64,000 bases of DNA. Source: Pseudomonas quercus. GTDB taxonomy: Bacteria > Pseudomonadota > Gammaproteobacteria > Pseudomonadales > Pseudomonadaceae. The notes beneath the pieces are model-generated. The model saw nothing but the letters and a program-made list of their open reading frames with translations. It was not told the DNA's origin and did not search any database. Where the stretch lies: assembly GCF_012033695.1 (NCBI RefSeq), contig NZ_JAAVJI010000012.1:62001-126000 (forward strand), written 5' to 3'. A program made the translations under genes and the position numbers. Of the stretch, positions 1-10,271 are shown one piece after another; the stretch's first letter is position 1, and every line of letters begins with the position of its first letter.

Positions 1-521
1 CCGTCCTGCCAGTTGGCAGGTGTGGCTACCTTGTGGCTGTCGGTAAGCTGTAGCGAATCGATCACGCGAAGGATTTCATTGAAGTTACGGCCTGTGCTGG
101 CCGGGTAGGTAATGGTCAGGCGCACCTTCTTGTTCGGATCGATCACAAACAGCGAACGCACGGTGAGCGTGTCATTGGCGTTGGGGTGGATCAGGTCGTA
201 CAGGTCCGACACCTTGCGGTCTTCGTCGGCCAAGATTGGGAAATTGACCTGGGTATTCTGGGTTTTATTGATGTCCTTGATCCACTCCACGTGAGAGTCC
301 GCCGCGTCTACCGACAACGCAATGGCTTTCACGTCACGCTTATCGAACTCATCCTTGAGCTTGGCAGTAAAGCCCAGCTCCGTTGTGCATACAGGGGTGA
401 AGTCTGCCGGGTGCGAGAACAGTACGCCCCAGCTGTTGCCCAGCCATTCGTGAAAGCGAATGCGGCCAATGCTGGAATCCTGTTCAAAATCAGGGGCGAT
501 GTCGCCAAGCTTGAGGCCCAT
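1..521 (-). CDS. lsfA: 1-Cys peroxiredoxin, LsfA type (3' end outside window)
   Basis: Reduces peroxides with a single peroxidatic cysteine. Reading the minus strand from the ATG at 521 gives an open frame to the window edge (173 codons), beginning MGLKLGDIAPDF. The catalytic motif FTPVCTTE places the cysteine near residue 45, preceded by HPADF. The later LADEDRKVSDLYDLIHP stretch is typical of the 1-Cys (Prx6-like) class, which runs to about 210 residues, so roughly 40 residues are missing beyond base 1. In Pseudomonas LsfA is a sulfur-starvation and peroxide-stress protein, which fits the sulfur genes that follow. The 128 bp upstream (522-649) must hold its promoter; I could not place the boxes confidently. 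Confidence 0.93.
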   Translation of the reverse strand, partial: MGLKLGDIAPDFEQDSSIGRIRFHEWLGNSWGVLFSHPADFTPVCTTELGFTAKLKDEFDKRDVKAIALSVDAADSHVEWIKDINKTQNTQVNFPILADEDRKVSDLYDLIHPNANDTLTVRSLFVIDPNKKVRLTITYPASTGRNFNEILRVIDSLQLTDSHKVATPANWQD

Positions 522-649
522 GTTGTCAGCTCCGGTTGAGGTCCAGTTCAGGCCATGGTGCATGGCTGCCGCTGAACGTAAAAAGAATAAATAGTGCTTT
601 AGCTATAACTTCTTACACGAAAAGCAGACACTGCGCAGTAACGTGCAGG

Positions 650-1054
650 CTAGCCCATGAACACTTGCGGGCTTACGCCGAATCGAGCGGCGGCTGCCTT
701 TATCTGGCGTACGCTGAATTTACGCTTGCCCGCCAGTAACTGTGAGACAGTTGACTGACTTCCTAATTCAGGGAGCTCTCGCTGGCTGACCTTGTACTCT
801 TCCATAAGTGACCGAAGCACGTCACCCGCCGAAGCATTACGGATCGGAAAGTGCTTCTGATCGTAGTCGCTGATCAGGTTTGCCAACGCCATCACTAACC
901 CATCCAAGGGATGGTTTTGGTCGTAGCCGGTAATGTTCTGAAGCTCGTCCAAGGCGCTGGCCAGTACCTCGTATTGCTCATGGCTTTGCGGCGGACTAAG
1001 CAACGGAGCTACGTACACCCAATGATCAGCTGCATTTTGTACCAGTGCATTCAT
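650..1054 (-). CDS. higA: HigA-family antitoxin (HTH transcriptional regulator)
   Basis: A 134-residue DNA-binding antitoxin. The C-terminal half (about residues 80-134) carries a helix-turn-helix with SQRELPELGSQSTVSQLLAG followed by KRKFSVRQIKAAAARFGVSP, characteristic of HigA/XRE antitoxins that follow HigB toxins. The N-terminal half holds the acidic, helical toxin-facing region expected of the long HigA class (about 130 residues). The start ATG overlaps the TGA of the upstream higB reading by ATGA, so the pair was translationally coupled. It is intact although its toxin partner is frameshifted, so it may now act only as a regulator. Confidence 0.88.
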   Translation of the reverse strand: MNALVQNAADHWVYVAPLLSPPQSHEQYEVLASALDELQNITGYDQNHPLDGLVMALANLISDYDQKHFPIRNASAGDVLRSLMEEYKVSQRELPELGSQSTVSQLLAGKRKFSVRQIKAAAARFGVSPQVFMG

Positions 1055-1343
1055 CGCTCACCCTTCCACTTGTCTTTGTCGTATTCCGCATGGCTAAGCA
1101 CGTGCTTTATGAAGACTTGCTGGGTACTGTAAGACACGCCGGCAATAAGCCTGATCTTGTTCCCGCCAATATCAAACACATGCAGGGGCCTACTAGATCA
1201 ACTGCAGGGAACAGAGATTTCATCTGAGAAAAATTTGCAGGGCTCTCCTTAACCATCCGTTTGTACCAAACCTCCAACGCTGTCGCAGTATGAGGCCATT
1301 GCAGTGATGCCTCTCTGATTCGCCGGTGTGTCACTACCCTCAT
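1051..1343 (-). pseudogene. higB: HigB-family mRNA interferase toxin, frameshifted
   Basis: The ATG at 1343 opens MRVVTHRRIREASLQWPH and continues through LFPAVDLVGPCM, matching the N-terminal half of the HigB toxin family. The rest of the protein (VFDIGGNKIRLIAG, then FIKHVLSHAEYDKDKWK) is read in the -1 frame and ends at the TGA that overlaps the higA start. One missing base near 1176-1182 explains both halves; restoring it would give a 97-residue protein, the usual HigB length. Without it the first frame runs on to an unrelated tail (78 residues in all). This is either a real inactivating deletion or a sequencing error. Confidence 0.85.
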
Positions 1344-1511
1344 CTGAATCCCGCGATTCGGTTTTGTAATAAAATCAGTTTAGGCAGAGGTTCAAGCGAT
1401 TGCAAATCCGAATATTGCCTACGCCATAAGCTAATAACCACTGGGTATTTATCACAGTATTTTTATAACGATAATCTAGGTGCCATACGCTCCCTTCTCA
1501 AGGCACCTCCC

Positions 1512-2495
1512 ATGGCACGCACCTTTGCCCTTCGCACGATCTTCACCGCCATCGCGCTCGCTGCTGCAACGCTGTCTGCCAATGCCGCAGACCTTACGGT
1601 GGGCTACCAGACCGGTATTGACCCTAGCAAAGTGCCTCAGGCCGACGGTGCCTACGAAAAAGCCATTGGCGAAAAGATCGACTGGCGCCGTTTCAACAGT
1701 GGACCTGAAGTGGTGACGGCGCTGGCTTCAGGCGGCGTTCAAATCGGCAACCTGGGCTCAAGCCCTTTGGCAGCTGCGGCCTCGCGCAAAGTGCCGATCG
1801 TGGCGTTCATTGTGTCGGCGCAGATCAATGCCTCCGAGCAACTGGTGGTGCGCAATGGCAGTGGCATCACCAAACCTGAGGACCTGGTTGGCAAAACCAT
1901 CGCCACGCCATTCGTTTCCACCTCCCATTACAGCCTGCTGGGGGCGCTCAAGCATTGGGGCCTGGATACCACCAAGGTCAAGGTGGTGAACCTGCAACCC
2001 CTGGAAATTGCCGCGGCCTGGAAGCGTGGTGATATCGACGGTGCGTTCGTGTGGTCCCCGGCGTTGGGTGAAATTCGCAAGACGGGCACGGTGCTCACTG
2101 ATGCAGCGCAGGTCGGCCAGTGGGGTGCACCGACCTTTGAAGTATGGGTAGCGCGCAAGGACTACGCCGAGAAACACCCAGACGTGATCGCCAAATTTGC
2201 CAAGGTCACCTTGGAGGCCTACGCCGACTATGCCGCCCATAAAAGCGAATGGACGGCTGACTCTGTGCCCGTCCAGAAAATCGCGAAGCTGACAGGCTCC
2301 AATGCCGCAGACGTGCCCGAACTGCTAGCCGGTTCCGCGTTCCCGGATGCTCAGGCCCAGGCCTCGGCGCAACTGCTCGAAGGCGGCACCGCCAAAGCCA
2401 TCAGTGAAACCGCCCAGTTCCTCAAAGAACAAGGGAAGGTCGAAACGGTGCTACCGGACTACAGCCCCTACGTTAGCGCCAGCTATATCAAGTAA
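1512..2495 (+). CDS. tauA: Taurine ABC transporter, periplasmic substrate-binding protein
   Basis: Captures taurine (or related sulfonates) in the periplasm for TauBC. The ATG at 1512 begins MARTFALRTIFTAIALAAATLSANA, a clear Sec signal peptide cleaved after ANA, followed by ADLTVGYQTG. An in-frame extension to 1326 is open but lacks signal features. The mature part has the SBP_bac/NMT1-like fold signatures, including GNLGSSPLAAAASRKVPI and the VGKTIATPFVSTSHY loop of TauA proteins. Length (327 residues) fits the family. It is the first gene of tauABCD and is likely induced by sulfur limitation; the AT-rich gap 1344-1511 upstream probably holds the promoter. Confidence 0.92.
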   Translation: MARTFALRTIFTAIALAAATLSANAADLTVGYQTGIDPSKVPQADGAYEKAIGEKIDWRRFNSGPEVVTALASGGVQIGNLGSSPLAAAASRKVPIVAFIVSAQINASEQLVVRNGSGITKPEDLVGKTIATPFVSTSHYSLLGALKHWGLDTTKVKVVNLQPLEIAAAWKRGDIDGAFVWSPALGEIRKTGTVLTDAAQVGQWGAPTFEVWVARKDYAEKHPDVIAKFAKVTLEAYADYAAHKSEWTADSVPVQKIAKLTGSNAADVPELLAGSAFPDAQAQASAQLLEGGTAKAISETAQFLKEQGKVETVLPDYSPYVSASYIK

Positions 2496-2522
2496 CCCGC
2501 TACGCACGGCAGGAGACACACC

Positions 2523-3311
2523 ATGGCGTATCTGGAACTCGACCATGTCAGCGCGCACTACCCCGGTGCTGCGTCGCCGGTGTTGCAGGACATTTCCTTA
2601 CGGCTGGGGCCGAACCAGCTAACGGTAGCCCTGGGGCCTTCAGGTAGCGGTAAAACCTCACTGCTAAACCTGATTGCGGGGTTCGTATCCCCCAGTGCAG
2701 GGCGGATCAGCTTGGATAGCCAGCCTGTACAAGGGCCGGGTGCCGACCGTGGCGTGGTCTTTCAGGATGACGTGTTGCTGCCGTGGCAGAACGTGCAGCA
2801 GAACATTGCATTTGGCCTGGAACTGGCGGGCATTAGCCGCCCGGTACGCGAGGCCCGTGCTCAGGAATTACTGAGGTTGGTGGGCCTGGGCCAGTTCGGT
2901 GAGCGGCGCGTATGGGAACTGTCTGGCGGGCAAAAGCAGCGTGTTGGGCTCGCGCGGGCCTTGGCGGCCGACCCACGGGTGTTGCTGATGGATGAGCCCT
3001 TCGGTGCCTTGGATGCCTTTACGCGTGAACAGATGCAGGCCTTGCTGTTAAACGTGTGGAAGCGTACGGCAAAACCGGTGTTCCTGATTACCCATGACAT
3101 AGAAGAAGCGGTGTTTCTGGCCACTGAGCTGCTACTGCTGGCGCCCAACCCTGGGCGTATTGTGGAGCGGCTGCCGCTTGAGTTCAGCCGCCGTTTTGCT
3201 GAAGGCGAGTCCGCGCGAGCGATCAAGTCCGACCCTGTGTTTATCGAAACCCGTGAACATGTACTGTCACGGGTGTTTTCCCAGCAGAACATGCTTGAGG
3301 TAGCCCTATGA
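2523..3311 (+). CDS. tauB: Taurine ABC transporter, ATP-binding protein
   Basis: The cytoplasmic ATPase that powers taurine uptake. It has Walker [10 protein letters not shown] near residues 38-46, the signature LSGGQKQR near 137, and Walker [13 protein letters not shown], followed by the switch histidine in [10 protein letters not shown]. Length of 262 residues is normal for TauB/SsuB. The start at 2523 follows a ribosome site GGAGA 8 bases upstream. It lies 27 bp after tauA, and its stop overlaps the tauC start by 4 nt, so the three genes form one transcription unit. Confidence 0.93.
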   Translation: MAYLELDHVSAHYPGAASPVLQDISLRLGPNQLTVALGPSGSGKTSLLNLIAGFVSPSAGRISLDSQPVQGPGADRGVVFQDDVLLPWQNVQQNIAFGLELAGISRPVREARAQELLRLVGLGQFGERRVWELSGGQKQRVGLARALAADPRVLLMDEPFGALDAFTREQMQALLLNVWKRTAKPVFLITHDIEEAVFLATELLLLAPNPGRIVERLPLEFSRRFAEGESARAIKSDPVFIETREHVLSRVFSQQNMLEVAL

Positions 3312-4138
3312 GCAGCACACCGCTTGCCTGGCAGTCGGCCACTGCTCGTATCCCTAAGCAAACAGGTTGGCAGATCAGCACCCGTACCATCAGCCTGCTG
3401 ACCGCTGCCAGCCTGCTACTGGCCTGGTGGGCTGTTACTTACTTCGGCCTGATTGACCCTCTCTTTCTGCCCGCACCGGCGGCCGTAGCTGAGAAAGGTT
3501 GGTTGCTCGCCACTACAGGCTATATGGATTCAACCCTCTGGGAGCATTTGGGCAGTAGCCTGCAGCGCATTGGTATTGCACTGGCGCTGGCTATCATCAC
3601 CGCCATTCCTGTAGGTATTGCCATTGGGCGCAATCGCATCGCGCGTGGCATCTTCGATCCGCTAATCGAATTCTACCGGCCCATTCCGCCGCTGGCTTAC
3701 CTGCCCTTGATCGTGATCTGGTGTGGTATTGGGGAGTTTTCCAAGGTCTTGCTGATTTACCTGGCCATCTTTGCGCCCATTGCCATTGCTACGGCGACCG
3801 GCGTTCGTACGGTAGACCCGGCACGCCTGCGGGCGGCACAAAGCCTGGGCGCTACCCGCTCGCAACTGATCAGGCACGTGATCCTGCCCAGTGCCCTGCC
3901 GGACATCCTTACCGGTGTACGCATCGGCTTGGGCGTGGGCTGGTCCACGCTGGTAGCCGCCGAGCTAATCGCCGCCACGCGTGGGCTGGGCTTTATGGTG
4001 CAGTCCGCTGCGCAATTCCTGGTTACTGATGTGGTGGTGCTGGGCATTCTGATTATTGCCGTAGTGGCTTTCGCCCTTGAACTGGGCCTGCGCGCACTGC
4101 AACGCAAGCTGGTTCCCTGGCATGGCCAAGGGCACTGA
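3308..4138 (+). CDS. tauC: Taurine ABC transporter, inner-membrane permease
   Basis: Membrane channel of the taurine importer, 276 residues. Several hydrophobic helices are visible (about residues 30-55, 95-120, 140-170, 195-215, 235-265). The EAA-type coupling motif is present as [34 protein letters not shown], the hallmark of SsuC/TauC permeases, which docks on TauB. Its ATG overlaps the tauB stop, and tauD follows after 36 bp. No unusual residues or truncation were seen. Confidence 0.93.
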   Translation: MSSTPLAWQSATARIPKQTGWQISTRTISLLTAASLLLAWWAVTYFGLIDPLFLPAPAAVAEKGWLLATTGYMDSTLWEHLGSSLQRIGIALALAIITAIPVGIAIGRNRIARGIFDPLIEFYRPIPPLAYLPLIVIWCGIGEFSKVLLIYLAIFAPIAIATATGVRTVDPARLRAAQSLGATRSQLIRHVILPSALPDILTGVRIGLGVGWSTLVAAELIAATRGLGFMVQSAAQFLVTDVVVLGILIIAVVAFALELGLRALQRKLVPWHGQGH

Positions 4139-4174
4139 CTCACCTTTCGTATTGGACCACCGAGCGAACTCCCT

Positions 4175-5008
4175 ATGACACTGTCCATTACCCCGCTGAA
4201 CCCCACCATTGGCGCGCGGGTTGAAGGTCTCGACCTGGCCAAGCCCCTTGATGAACAGCAGCAAGCAGCGCTGGAGCAGGCCCTGCTTGAACACCAGGTG
4301 CTGTTCTTCCGCAACCAGCCGCTGACCCCACGGCAGCAGGCGCGTCTGGCCATGGCCTTTGGCGAGTTGCACATCCACCCTATCTACCCAAACGTGCCCG
4401 ATCAGCCAGAAGTGCTGATACTGGACACCGCCGTCACAGACGTGCGCGACAATGCCATCTGGCATACAGACGTGACCTTTCTGCCCACCCCCGCCATGGG
4501 TGCAGTGCTAGCGGCCAAACACGTGCCAGCCTATGGGGGTGATACCCTGTGGGCCAGCGGAATCGCCGCCTGGGAGGGTTTGTCTGCGCCGTTGCAGCGG
4601 CTGCTTGATGGGCTGACAGCCACTCATGATTTCAGCAAGTCCTTCCCACTGGAGCGCTTTGGCCATACCGCTGAAGGCCTTGCGCGCTGGGACGAAACCC
4701 GGCGACGCCACCCGCCTGTGAGCCACCCGGTAGTGCGTACCCATCCGGTTAGCGGACGCAAGGCTTTGTTCATCAGCGACGGGTTCACTACACGCATCAA
4801 TGAAGTGTCCGAACACGAAAGCGCGGCACTACTGCCCATGTTGTTTGCGCACGCAACCCGGCCTGAGTTCACAGTCCGTTGGCAATGGCAGGCCGATGAT
4901 GTGGCGTTCTGGGACAACCGTGTGACCCAACACTACGCTGTAGACGATTACCGCCCGGCACGCCGGGTAATGCACCGGGCGACCATACTGGGCGATATCC
5001 CACGTTGA
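4175..5008 (+). CDS. tauD: Taurine dioxygenase (2-oxoglutarate and Fe(II) dependent)
   Basis: Converts taurine to aminoacetaldehyde and sulfite using 2-oxoglutarate, Fe(II) and O2, releasing sulfur for assimilation. The iron ligands are visible: H97 and D99 in WHTDVTF and the distal H253 in [11 protein letters not shown], with the 2-oxoglutarate-binding arginine near R268. Length of 277 residues matches E. coli TauD (283). It ends the tauABCD operon. The substrate could be another sulfonate or a sulfate ester, because the TauD family is broad, but linkage to TauA-C favours taurine. Confidence 0.92.
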   Translation: MTLSITPLNPTIGARVEGLDLAKPLDEQQQAALEQALLEHQVLFFRNQPLTPRQQARLAMAFGELHIHPIYPNVPDQPEVLILDTAVTDVRDNAIWHTDVTFLPTPAMGAVLAAKHVPAYGGDTLWASGIAAWEGLSAPLQRLLDGLTATHDFSKSFPLERFGHTAEGLARWDETRRRHPPVSHPVVRTHPVSGRKALFISDGFTTRINEVSEHESAALLPMLFAHATRPEFTVRWQWQADDVAFWDNRVTQHYAVDDYRPARRVMHRATILGDIPR

Positions 5009-5061
5009 TGCCTATGCACTGAATAGTTCAAAATGAGGCCGCCCTAAAATGGAGTTTATGG

Positions 5062-6051
5062 ATGTTGCCTCGTTACCTGCTGCCCCTCGCGTTTCTGCTC
5101 TGCCCTCTCCTTACTCACGCGCAGGCTGTGCAAACCGCACGCATCAATACGGCCTATGGCCTGGACGTTTTCGCCAATCAATCCGTAACGGCTCCTGGGC
5201 CAGCCGTGGAACAGGCCGTGATCATCCTGCATGGCGTGCGCCGCAATGCCGAGGATTACTTCCATATTGGCCAGCAACTGTTAGCGGCTGAGCACTGGTC
5301 GGACGACCATACGCTATTGTTGGCGCCTGGTTTCTTCACGGCCCGTGACACGCCACCCGGCACAGACATCCCCCTCTGGAACAGCCGCTGGATGCAAGGC
5401 CGGCCTTCGGTACAAGGCCAGGTAGGCATCACGCCTGTTCAAGCACTGGATGACCTGCTGGCCTGGGTAGGCGATGGCACGCGCTACCCCAAACTCAAAC
5501 AGGTCACTTTGATTGGGCACTCTGCCGGCGCCCAGTTGCTTCAGCGCTACACCGTATTTGGAAGTGCCGAACAGCGCCTGGCAGCCAAGGGCATTCAGGT
5601 TCGCTATGTCATTTCCAGCCCGTCCAGCTACCTGTATTTCGATGACAGACGCCCTGAAGGAAGTGCATTCGGCCAAGACGCCGTGGCTCAATGCCCGGAA
5701 GTGAACTACTACCGCTATGGGCTGGAAGCCGTACCCGCCGCTTTGTCACCCCGGCAACCCATGCCACATGAGTTGTTCAAACGCTATGCCGCCCGCGATA
5801 TCACCTACCTGGTTGGTGCAGAGGACAATAACCCTAACCACCCATTGCTGGACAAATCCTGTGCTGCCGAAGCCCAGGGTGAAAGCCGGCTGGCGCGCCA
5901 ACGCTATTACCTGGCCTATGAGCGGCTGCTGGGAAAGGAATGGCATAGCTCTCTAAAGCGAGAGAACGCCGAGGTACCTGGTGTGGGGCACAGTGCCAAT
6001 GAACTGTATGCCTCACCGGTGGCGGTGAAGTTGCTTAAGTTCGATGAGTGA
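5062..6051 (+). CDS. Exported alpha/beta hydrolase, function unknown
   Basis: A 329-residue secreted or periplasmic protein. It opens MLPRYLLPLAFLLCPLLTHA, a Sec signal peptide with a likely cut after residue 20. The body has an alpha/beta hydrolase layout: an oxyanion-type loop ILHGVRRNAEDYF near residue 55, the nucleophile elbow LIGHSAGAQ with Ser154, and a late histidine in PGVGHSANELY. The ATG at 5062 has GGAG 8 bases upstream. It follows tauD by 53 bp on the same strand and could be read through, but nothing ties it to sulfonate use. The substrate is unknown. Confidence 0.8.
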   Translation: MLPRYLLPLAFLLCPLLTHAQAVQTARINTAYGLDVFANQSVTAPGPAVEQAVIILHGVRRNAEDYFHIGQQLLAAEHWSDDHTLLLAPGFFTARDTPPGTDIPLWNSRWMQGRPSVQGQVGITPVQALDDLLAWVGDGTRYPKLKQVTLIGHSAGAQLLQRYTVFGSAEQRLAAKGIQVRYVISSPSSYLYFDDRRPEGSAFGQDAVAQCPEVNYYRYGLEAVPAALSPRQPMPHELFKRYAARDITYLVGAEDNNPNHPLLDKSCAAEAQGESRLARQRYYLAYERLLGKEWHSSLKRENAEVPGVGHSANELYASPVAVKLLKFDE

Positions 6052-6268
6052 CGGTTTGGTCATTGTTGAGCCAATGAAAATGAATTCGTAAGAGGTAATC
6101 TTATTGGTGCCGCATCTCTTACCACCTTGGCCTTCCTACCAGCATGCAGTGATTCATAAGCACTTCCCTCACGCTTTACGTTCCAAGTATTGAGCCAGTT
6201 TCATTCAAGCCCACCCCTCAGGTGGGCTACGGTTTCCTCCCGGACCTACTCATTCAAAGGAGCGCCCC

Positions 6269-7009
6269 ATGCCCAAGCCTTCCCCGAAAGTTGCCCTCAT
6301 CACCGGTGCCTCGCGCGGAATAGGCGCGGCTCTTGCGTTGCGGCTGGTAGATGATGGTTTTGCCGTGGTGATCAACTATGCCAGCAGCGCAGGTGAAGCC
6401 AACGCACTGGCCAAGCGCATCGTCGACGAAGGCGGGCGGGCTGTGGCGATCAAGGCGGACGTGTCCAGCAGCGCGGATGTTCGTCGGCTGTTCGACGAGG
6501 CCGAAGCGGCCTTGGGCAAGGTAGATGTACTGGTCAACAACGCGGGCATCTTGAAGATGGTCTCGCTGGCCGACAGTACCGACGAGCTCTACGACGCTAC
6601 CTTCAACATCAATACCCGCGGCACGTTCAATACCCTGCGCGAAGCGGCCACCCGCCTCAATGACGGTGGCCGCATCGTCAACTTCTCCAGCAGTACCGTG
6701 GGCATGAACCTGCCTAACTACTCGCTTTATATCGCTAGCAAGGCCGCCGTGGAGTCCCTGACCAAAGTGTTTGCCCAGGAGCTTCGAGGCCGAGGCATTA
6801 CTGTGAATGCGGTGGCCCCAGGGCCTGTTGCCACCGACCTGTTCTTCGAAGGCAAGAGCGATGAGCAGGTGCAGGCCTTGGCGAAACGGCCGCCGCTGGA
6901 GCGGCTAGGCGAGCCTGGTGACATCACCGGGATAATCGCCTTCCTCGTAGGGCCGGAAGGCGGCTGGGTGAATGGCCAGGTCGTGAGGGCCAACGGCGGG
7001 ATCGTTTAA
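6269..7009 (+). CDS. SDR-family NAD(P)-dependent oxidoreductase
   Basis: A classical short-chain dehydrogenase/reductase of 246 residues. The cofactor motif TGASRGIG lies at residues 12-19, NNAG at 90-93, a catalytic serine at about 141-142, and the Y-x-x-x-K pair in YIASK at 154-158. The ATG at 6269 has a strong AAAGGAG ribosome site. The substrate cannot be inferred; the family includes 3-oxoacyl-ACP-reductase-like and glucose dehydrogenase-like enzymes. Its 3' end overlaps the convergent betT stop by 4 bp. Confidence 0.88.
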   Translation: MPKPSPKVALITGASRGIGAALALRLVDDGFAVVINYASSAGEANALAKRIVDEGGRAVAIKADVSSSADVRRLFDEAEAALGKVDVLVNNAGILKMVSLADSTDELYDATFNINTRGTFNTLREAATRLNDGGRIVNFSSSTVGMNLPNYSLYIASKAAVESLTKVFAQELRGRGITVNAVAPGPVATDLFFEGKSDEQVQALAKRPPLERLGEPGDITGIIAFLVGPEGGWVNGQVVRANGGIV

Positions 7010-8997
7010 CGCACCAGGTGCAGGAACTGCATGTGCCGTTCGTACTGGTCGAGCATGTCGGTGATGATCTGGTCCTTGTTGTAGCCCACCAGGTCGTAGT
7101 CCTGGCTGCCTTCGGCCAGGTACACCTCGGCACGGTAGTAGCGGCGGTTCGTCAGCTCACGGTTGCCCATGCCACTACGGGCAAATGACGGCGTAAAGAA
7201 CCCCCGCATCCGCACCTGATACACGAACGGCCGCTCCTCACCGTGGGTCACGATCAGGCTTTCGGCCCCGTGGCCCGTATCTTCCTCCACCCGAGCATTG
7301 AGCCCTTTGCCCACAAACTCGGCGCACAGGTCCTGCATGGCTGGGCGCACTGAGCCTTCCATGAACCGGTAGACCTCGTCTCGCGAGGGGTAATGCACGG
7401 CCTGGCTCAGGCGCTGGCGCCAGCCGCCGCGCCCTCTCGCCCGCCCCGCCAAGGTGGTAGGCGCCAACGAGTACAGTTGCGCGATTTTGCGTTGGGACTC
7501 CATGTAGAACGCCTTGTGCAGCCCCCACATCATCAGCAGCAGAATCAGCGAGAACGGCAACGATGTCAGTACCACAGCGCTCTTGAGCGAATCGATACTG
7601 CCCGCGAACAACAGGCCGCCTGTGACCATGGCCGTTGCGGCACCCCAGAACACACGTAACCACTTGGGGCCATCTTCGTCTGGGCTGCCGCCTTTGGCAG
7701 ACAAGGTGGACAACACCACCGTGCCCGAATCGGCCGAGGTCACGAAGAACACAAAGCTTACGAACACAGTGACCCCAATGACCGTGCGGCTCCAGGGGTA
7801 CTGCTGCAGCATCAGGTACAGGGTTTGCGAAGGGTCTGCCACGGCTGAGCTGGCAAGGTCCAACACCCCATTCAGTTGAAGGTCCAACGCGCTGTTGGCG
7901 AAGATGGACATCCAGGCCAAAGTAAAGCCCAACGGAATCAGCAGCACACCGAACACGAATTCACGGATGGTGCGACCCCGGGAAATACGGGCGATGAACA
8001 GGCCCACGAACGGCGCCCATGCAATCCACCAGGCCCAGTAGAACACGGTCCAGTCGCCCAGCCAGCTGCCGGAGTGGCCGTACGCATACAGGTCAAAGCT
8101 TTTCCCAGGCACCACTGACAAGTAATCACCGATGTTCTGCACCAGCGTATTGAGCAGATGCTGGGTAGGGCCTGCAAACAGCACAAACAGCAGCAAGCCA
8201 CAGGCCAGGAGCATGTTCAGGTCTGACATCAGCCTCACGCCTTTGTCTACCCCGGACACTGCCACCAGAATGGCCGCCCCCATCATCAGCACAATCAGCC
8301 CCAGCTGTACCCACTGGTTGTGGGGCACACCGAACAGTTGGTCCAGGCCTGCGTTCAAATGCAGTACGCCAAAGCCCATGTCTGCCCCAAGGCCGAACAC
8401 GGTGGCGATGATACCGAAGCCGTCCACGGCATACCCGATCGGGCCATTGATGCGTTTGCCGATGAGAGGGTAAAGCGCGGAGCGGAGCGCCAGCGGCAGG
8501 TTATGGCGGTAAGCGAAGTAGGCCAGCGCCATGCCAACGAACGCGAATACGCCCCAGCCATGCAGGCCCCAGTGCAGGAAGAGCAACTGCATGGCCTGAC
8601 GTGCCGAGGCTGCAGTATTGCCCTCCCCTTGCGGCGGGTGGGCAAAATGGGTCAGCGGCTCGGATACGCAGAAGAAGAACAGCGTGATACTGATCCCGGC
8701 CGCAAAGAGCATACCCGCCCAAGACAGGTAACTGAACTCAGGCTCGTCATGGTCGGCCCCTAGCTTGATACGGCCATAACCGGATAACGCGGTGACCACT
8801 ACGAACACCAGGTACAGCGTCATGGCCAGCAGGTAATACCAGCCTACGGTATTAGCAGCCCAGCTTTGAGCAGCAATCAGCCAGGCCCCGGCCTGGGTCG
8901 GGAAGGCCAGCACAACGGTAGCAAAGAGAAGGATGGCGCCAGCGGCAAAAGCGAATACTGGCGGGTTCATACGAACAGGTGCGGAAAGACTGCTCAC
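7006..8997 (-). CDS. betT: BCCT-family choline/betaine transporter, BetT type
   Basis: A proton- or sodium-coupled importer of choline or a similar quaternary amine, 663 residues. The first ~510 residues show the repeated hydrophobic helices of the BCCT family with the signature region WTVFYWAWWIAWAPFVGLF. The last ~140 residues form a hydrophilic cytoplasmic domain, as in E. coli BetT (677), where it tunes osmotic activation. No choline oxidation genes are adjacent. About 135 bp of upstream sequence separates it from the epsC 3' end, and nothing clear was seen there. Confidence 0.88.
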   Translation of the reverse strand: MSSLSAPVRMNPPVFAFAAGAILLFATVVLAFPTQAGAWLIAAQSWAANTVGWYYLLAMTLYLVFVVVTALSGYGRIKLGADHDEPEFSYLSWAGMLFAAGISITLFFFCVSEPLTHFAHPPQGEGNTAASARQAMQLLFLHWGLHGWGVFAFVGMALAYFAYRHNLPLALRSALYPLIGKRINGPIGYAVDGFGIIATVFGLGADMGFGVLHLNAGLDQLFGVPHNQWVQLGLIVLMMGAAILVAVSGVDKGVRLMSDLNMLLACGLLLFVLFAGPTQHLLNTLVQNIGDYLSVVPGKSFDLYAYGHSGSWLGDWTVFYWAWWIAWAPFVGLFIARISRGRTIREFVFGVLLIPLGFTLAWMSIFANSALDLQLNGVLDLASSAVADPSQTLYLMLQQYPWSRTVIGVTVFVSFVFFVTSADSGTVVLSTLSAKGGSPDEDGPKWLRVFWGAATAMVTGGLLFAGSIDSLKSAVVLTSLPFSLILLLMMWGLHKAFYMESQRKIAQLYSLAPTTLAGRARGRGGWRQRLSQAVHYPSRDEVYRFMEGSVRPAMQDLCAEFVGKGLNARVEEDTGHGAESLIVTHGEERPFVYQVRMRGFFTPSFARSGMGNRELTNRRYYRAEVYLAEGSQDYDLVGYNKDQIITDMLDQYERHMQFLHLVR

Positions 8998-9131
8998 GGA
9001 CAGGTCGGGCCTCCGGATGAACGCAGCGTGCGAACATGTTTTAAGTTGAACGAGCGTTCAATTAAAACATGAAACGCCTTCTGCGCCAAACGGCGCCCTC
9101 CAGGCGGCCCTGCCTTAGGGTTTGTACGAGC

Positions 9132-10061
9132 TCAGCGAGCAGTGCCCTCATCCTGCTGCAACGTCGCCTGGGTCAAATTGCTCCCCGGAAGTACGCTGCG
9201 AGTGAGCCACACATTGCCGCCAATGACTGACCCCTTGCCGATCGTGATACGCCCTAGAATGGTAGCGCCGGCATAGATCACCACATCGTCCTCAACGATA
9301 GGGTGACGCGGTAAGCCCTTCTGCAGGCTACCGTCTTCGGTAGACGGGAAACGCTTCGCACCGAGGGTAACAGCTTGGTAGATGCGCACACGTTCGCCGA
9401 TGATCGCAGTTTCACCTATGACTACACCTGTGCCATGGTCAATGAAGAAGCTGGGGCCGATCTGTGCGCCAGGGTGAATATCAATACCGGTGCTGGAGTG
9501 GGCCAGTTCGGAGGCAATACGGGCCAGTAGTGGCAGCCCAGCCCGATACAAATGATGCGCTAGGCGGTGGTGGATCACCGCCAGCACGCCGGGGTAGCAC
9601 AGCAGCACTTCATCCACGCTACGGGCGGCTGGGTCGCCTTGGTAGGCAGCCAGTACGTCTGTGTCCAGCAAGCGGCGAATGCCGGGCAACGCAGCAGCAA
9701 AGCCCTGGGTAAGGGTCAACGCGGTGGCGTCCAATGCTTCGGCATTACATGGGCCATGACGCCCGGCGTACCTCAGCTCCAGCCGCGCTTGAGCCAGCAG
9801 AAGGGTGAGCGCAGCATCCAAGGTATGCCCTACATAGAAGTCTTCGCTTTCCTCGCGCAGGTCTACAGGCCCTAGCCGCATGGGAAAGAGGGCGCCGCAC
9901 AGGTATTCGAGCAGTGTGGCCATGGCTTCGCGCGAGGGAAGCTCCCGGCCGCCCGTAGAACCACAGCTTCGGCCATTTTGCCGACGCCATTGCTCGCGTG
10001 CGGCGCGCAGTTCACCCACGATGCTGTTCAGGTGCCAATGGCCGCCGTTGTTCTGGTTCAC
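9132..10061 (-). CDS. epsC: Serine O-acetyltransferase, EpsC/SrpH type
   Basis: Makes O-acetylserine, the carbon acceptor for sulfide in cysteine synthesis. A helical N-terminal part leads to a left-handed beta-helix with hexapeptide repeats: [20 protein letters not shown] and [23 protein letters not shown], then a third set near the end ([22 protein letters not shown]). The catalytic His is in FIDHGTG. I chose the GTG at 10061 because GGGAG lies 8 bases upstream; a TTG five codons earlier is also open. The 309-residue length fits the long SrpH-like branch, unlike the 270-residue CysE. It diverges from dcyD across about 210 bp that probably hold both promoters. Confidence 0.87.
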   Translation of the reverse strand: MNQNNGGHWHLNSIVGELRAAREQWRRQNGRSCGSTGGRELPSREAMATLLEYLCGALFPMRLGPVDLREESEDFYVGHTLDAALTLLLAQARLELRYAGRHGPCNAEALDATALTLTQGFAAALPGIRRLLDTDVLAAYQGDPAARSVDEVLLCYPGVLAVIHHRLAHHLYRAGLPLLARIASELAHSSTGIDIHPGAQIGPSFFIDHGTGVVIGETAIIGERVRIYQAVTLGAKRFPSTEDGSLQKGLPRHPIVEDDVVIYAGATILGRITIGKGSVIGGNVWLTRSVLPGSNLTQATLQQDEGTAR

Positions 10062-10271
10062 GATCGTTTCTCCCAAGGTCCTGAAAGCGTGCGCATGCGC
10101 CGTTCCGACGCCTACTCTACGGGAAATTGCCCCGTTGAAAAAATAACCCTTTTCTCACGCCGCCTCACGGGTTGGAATATGTATTGGCCTGCGCACGATA
10201 CGGAAGTGAACGTATTGCCTGGCCGGAGTGGCATTCCTATAGTCGCTGACCGGCCACCTCTCGGACCTTCC

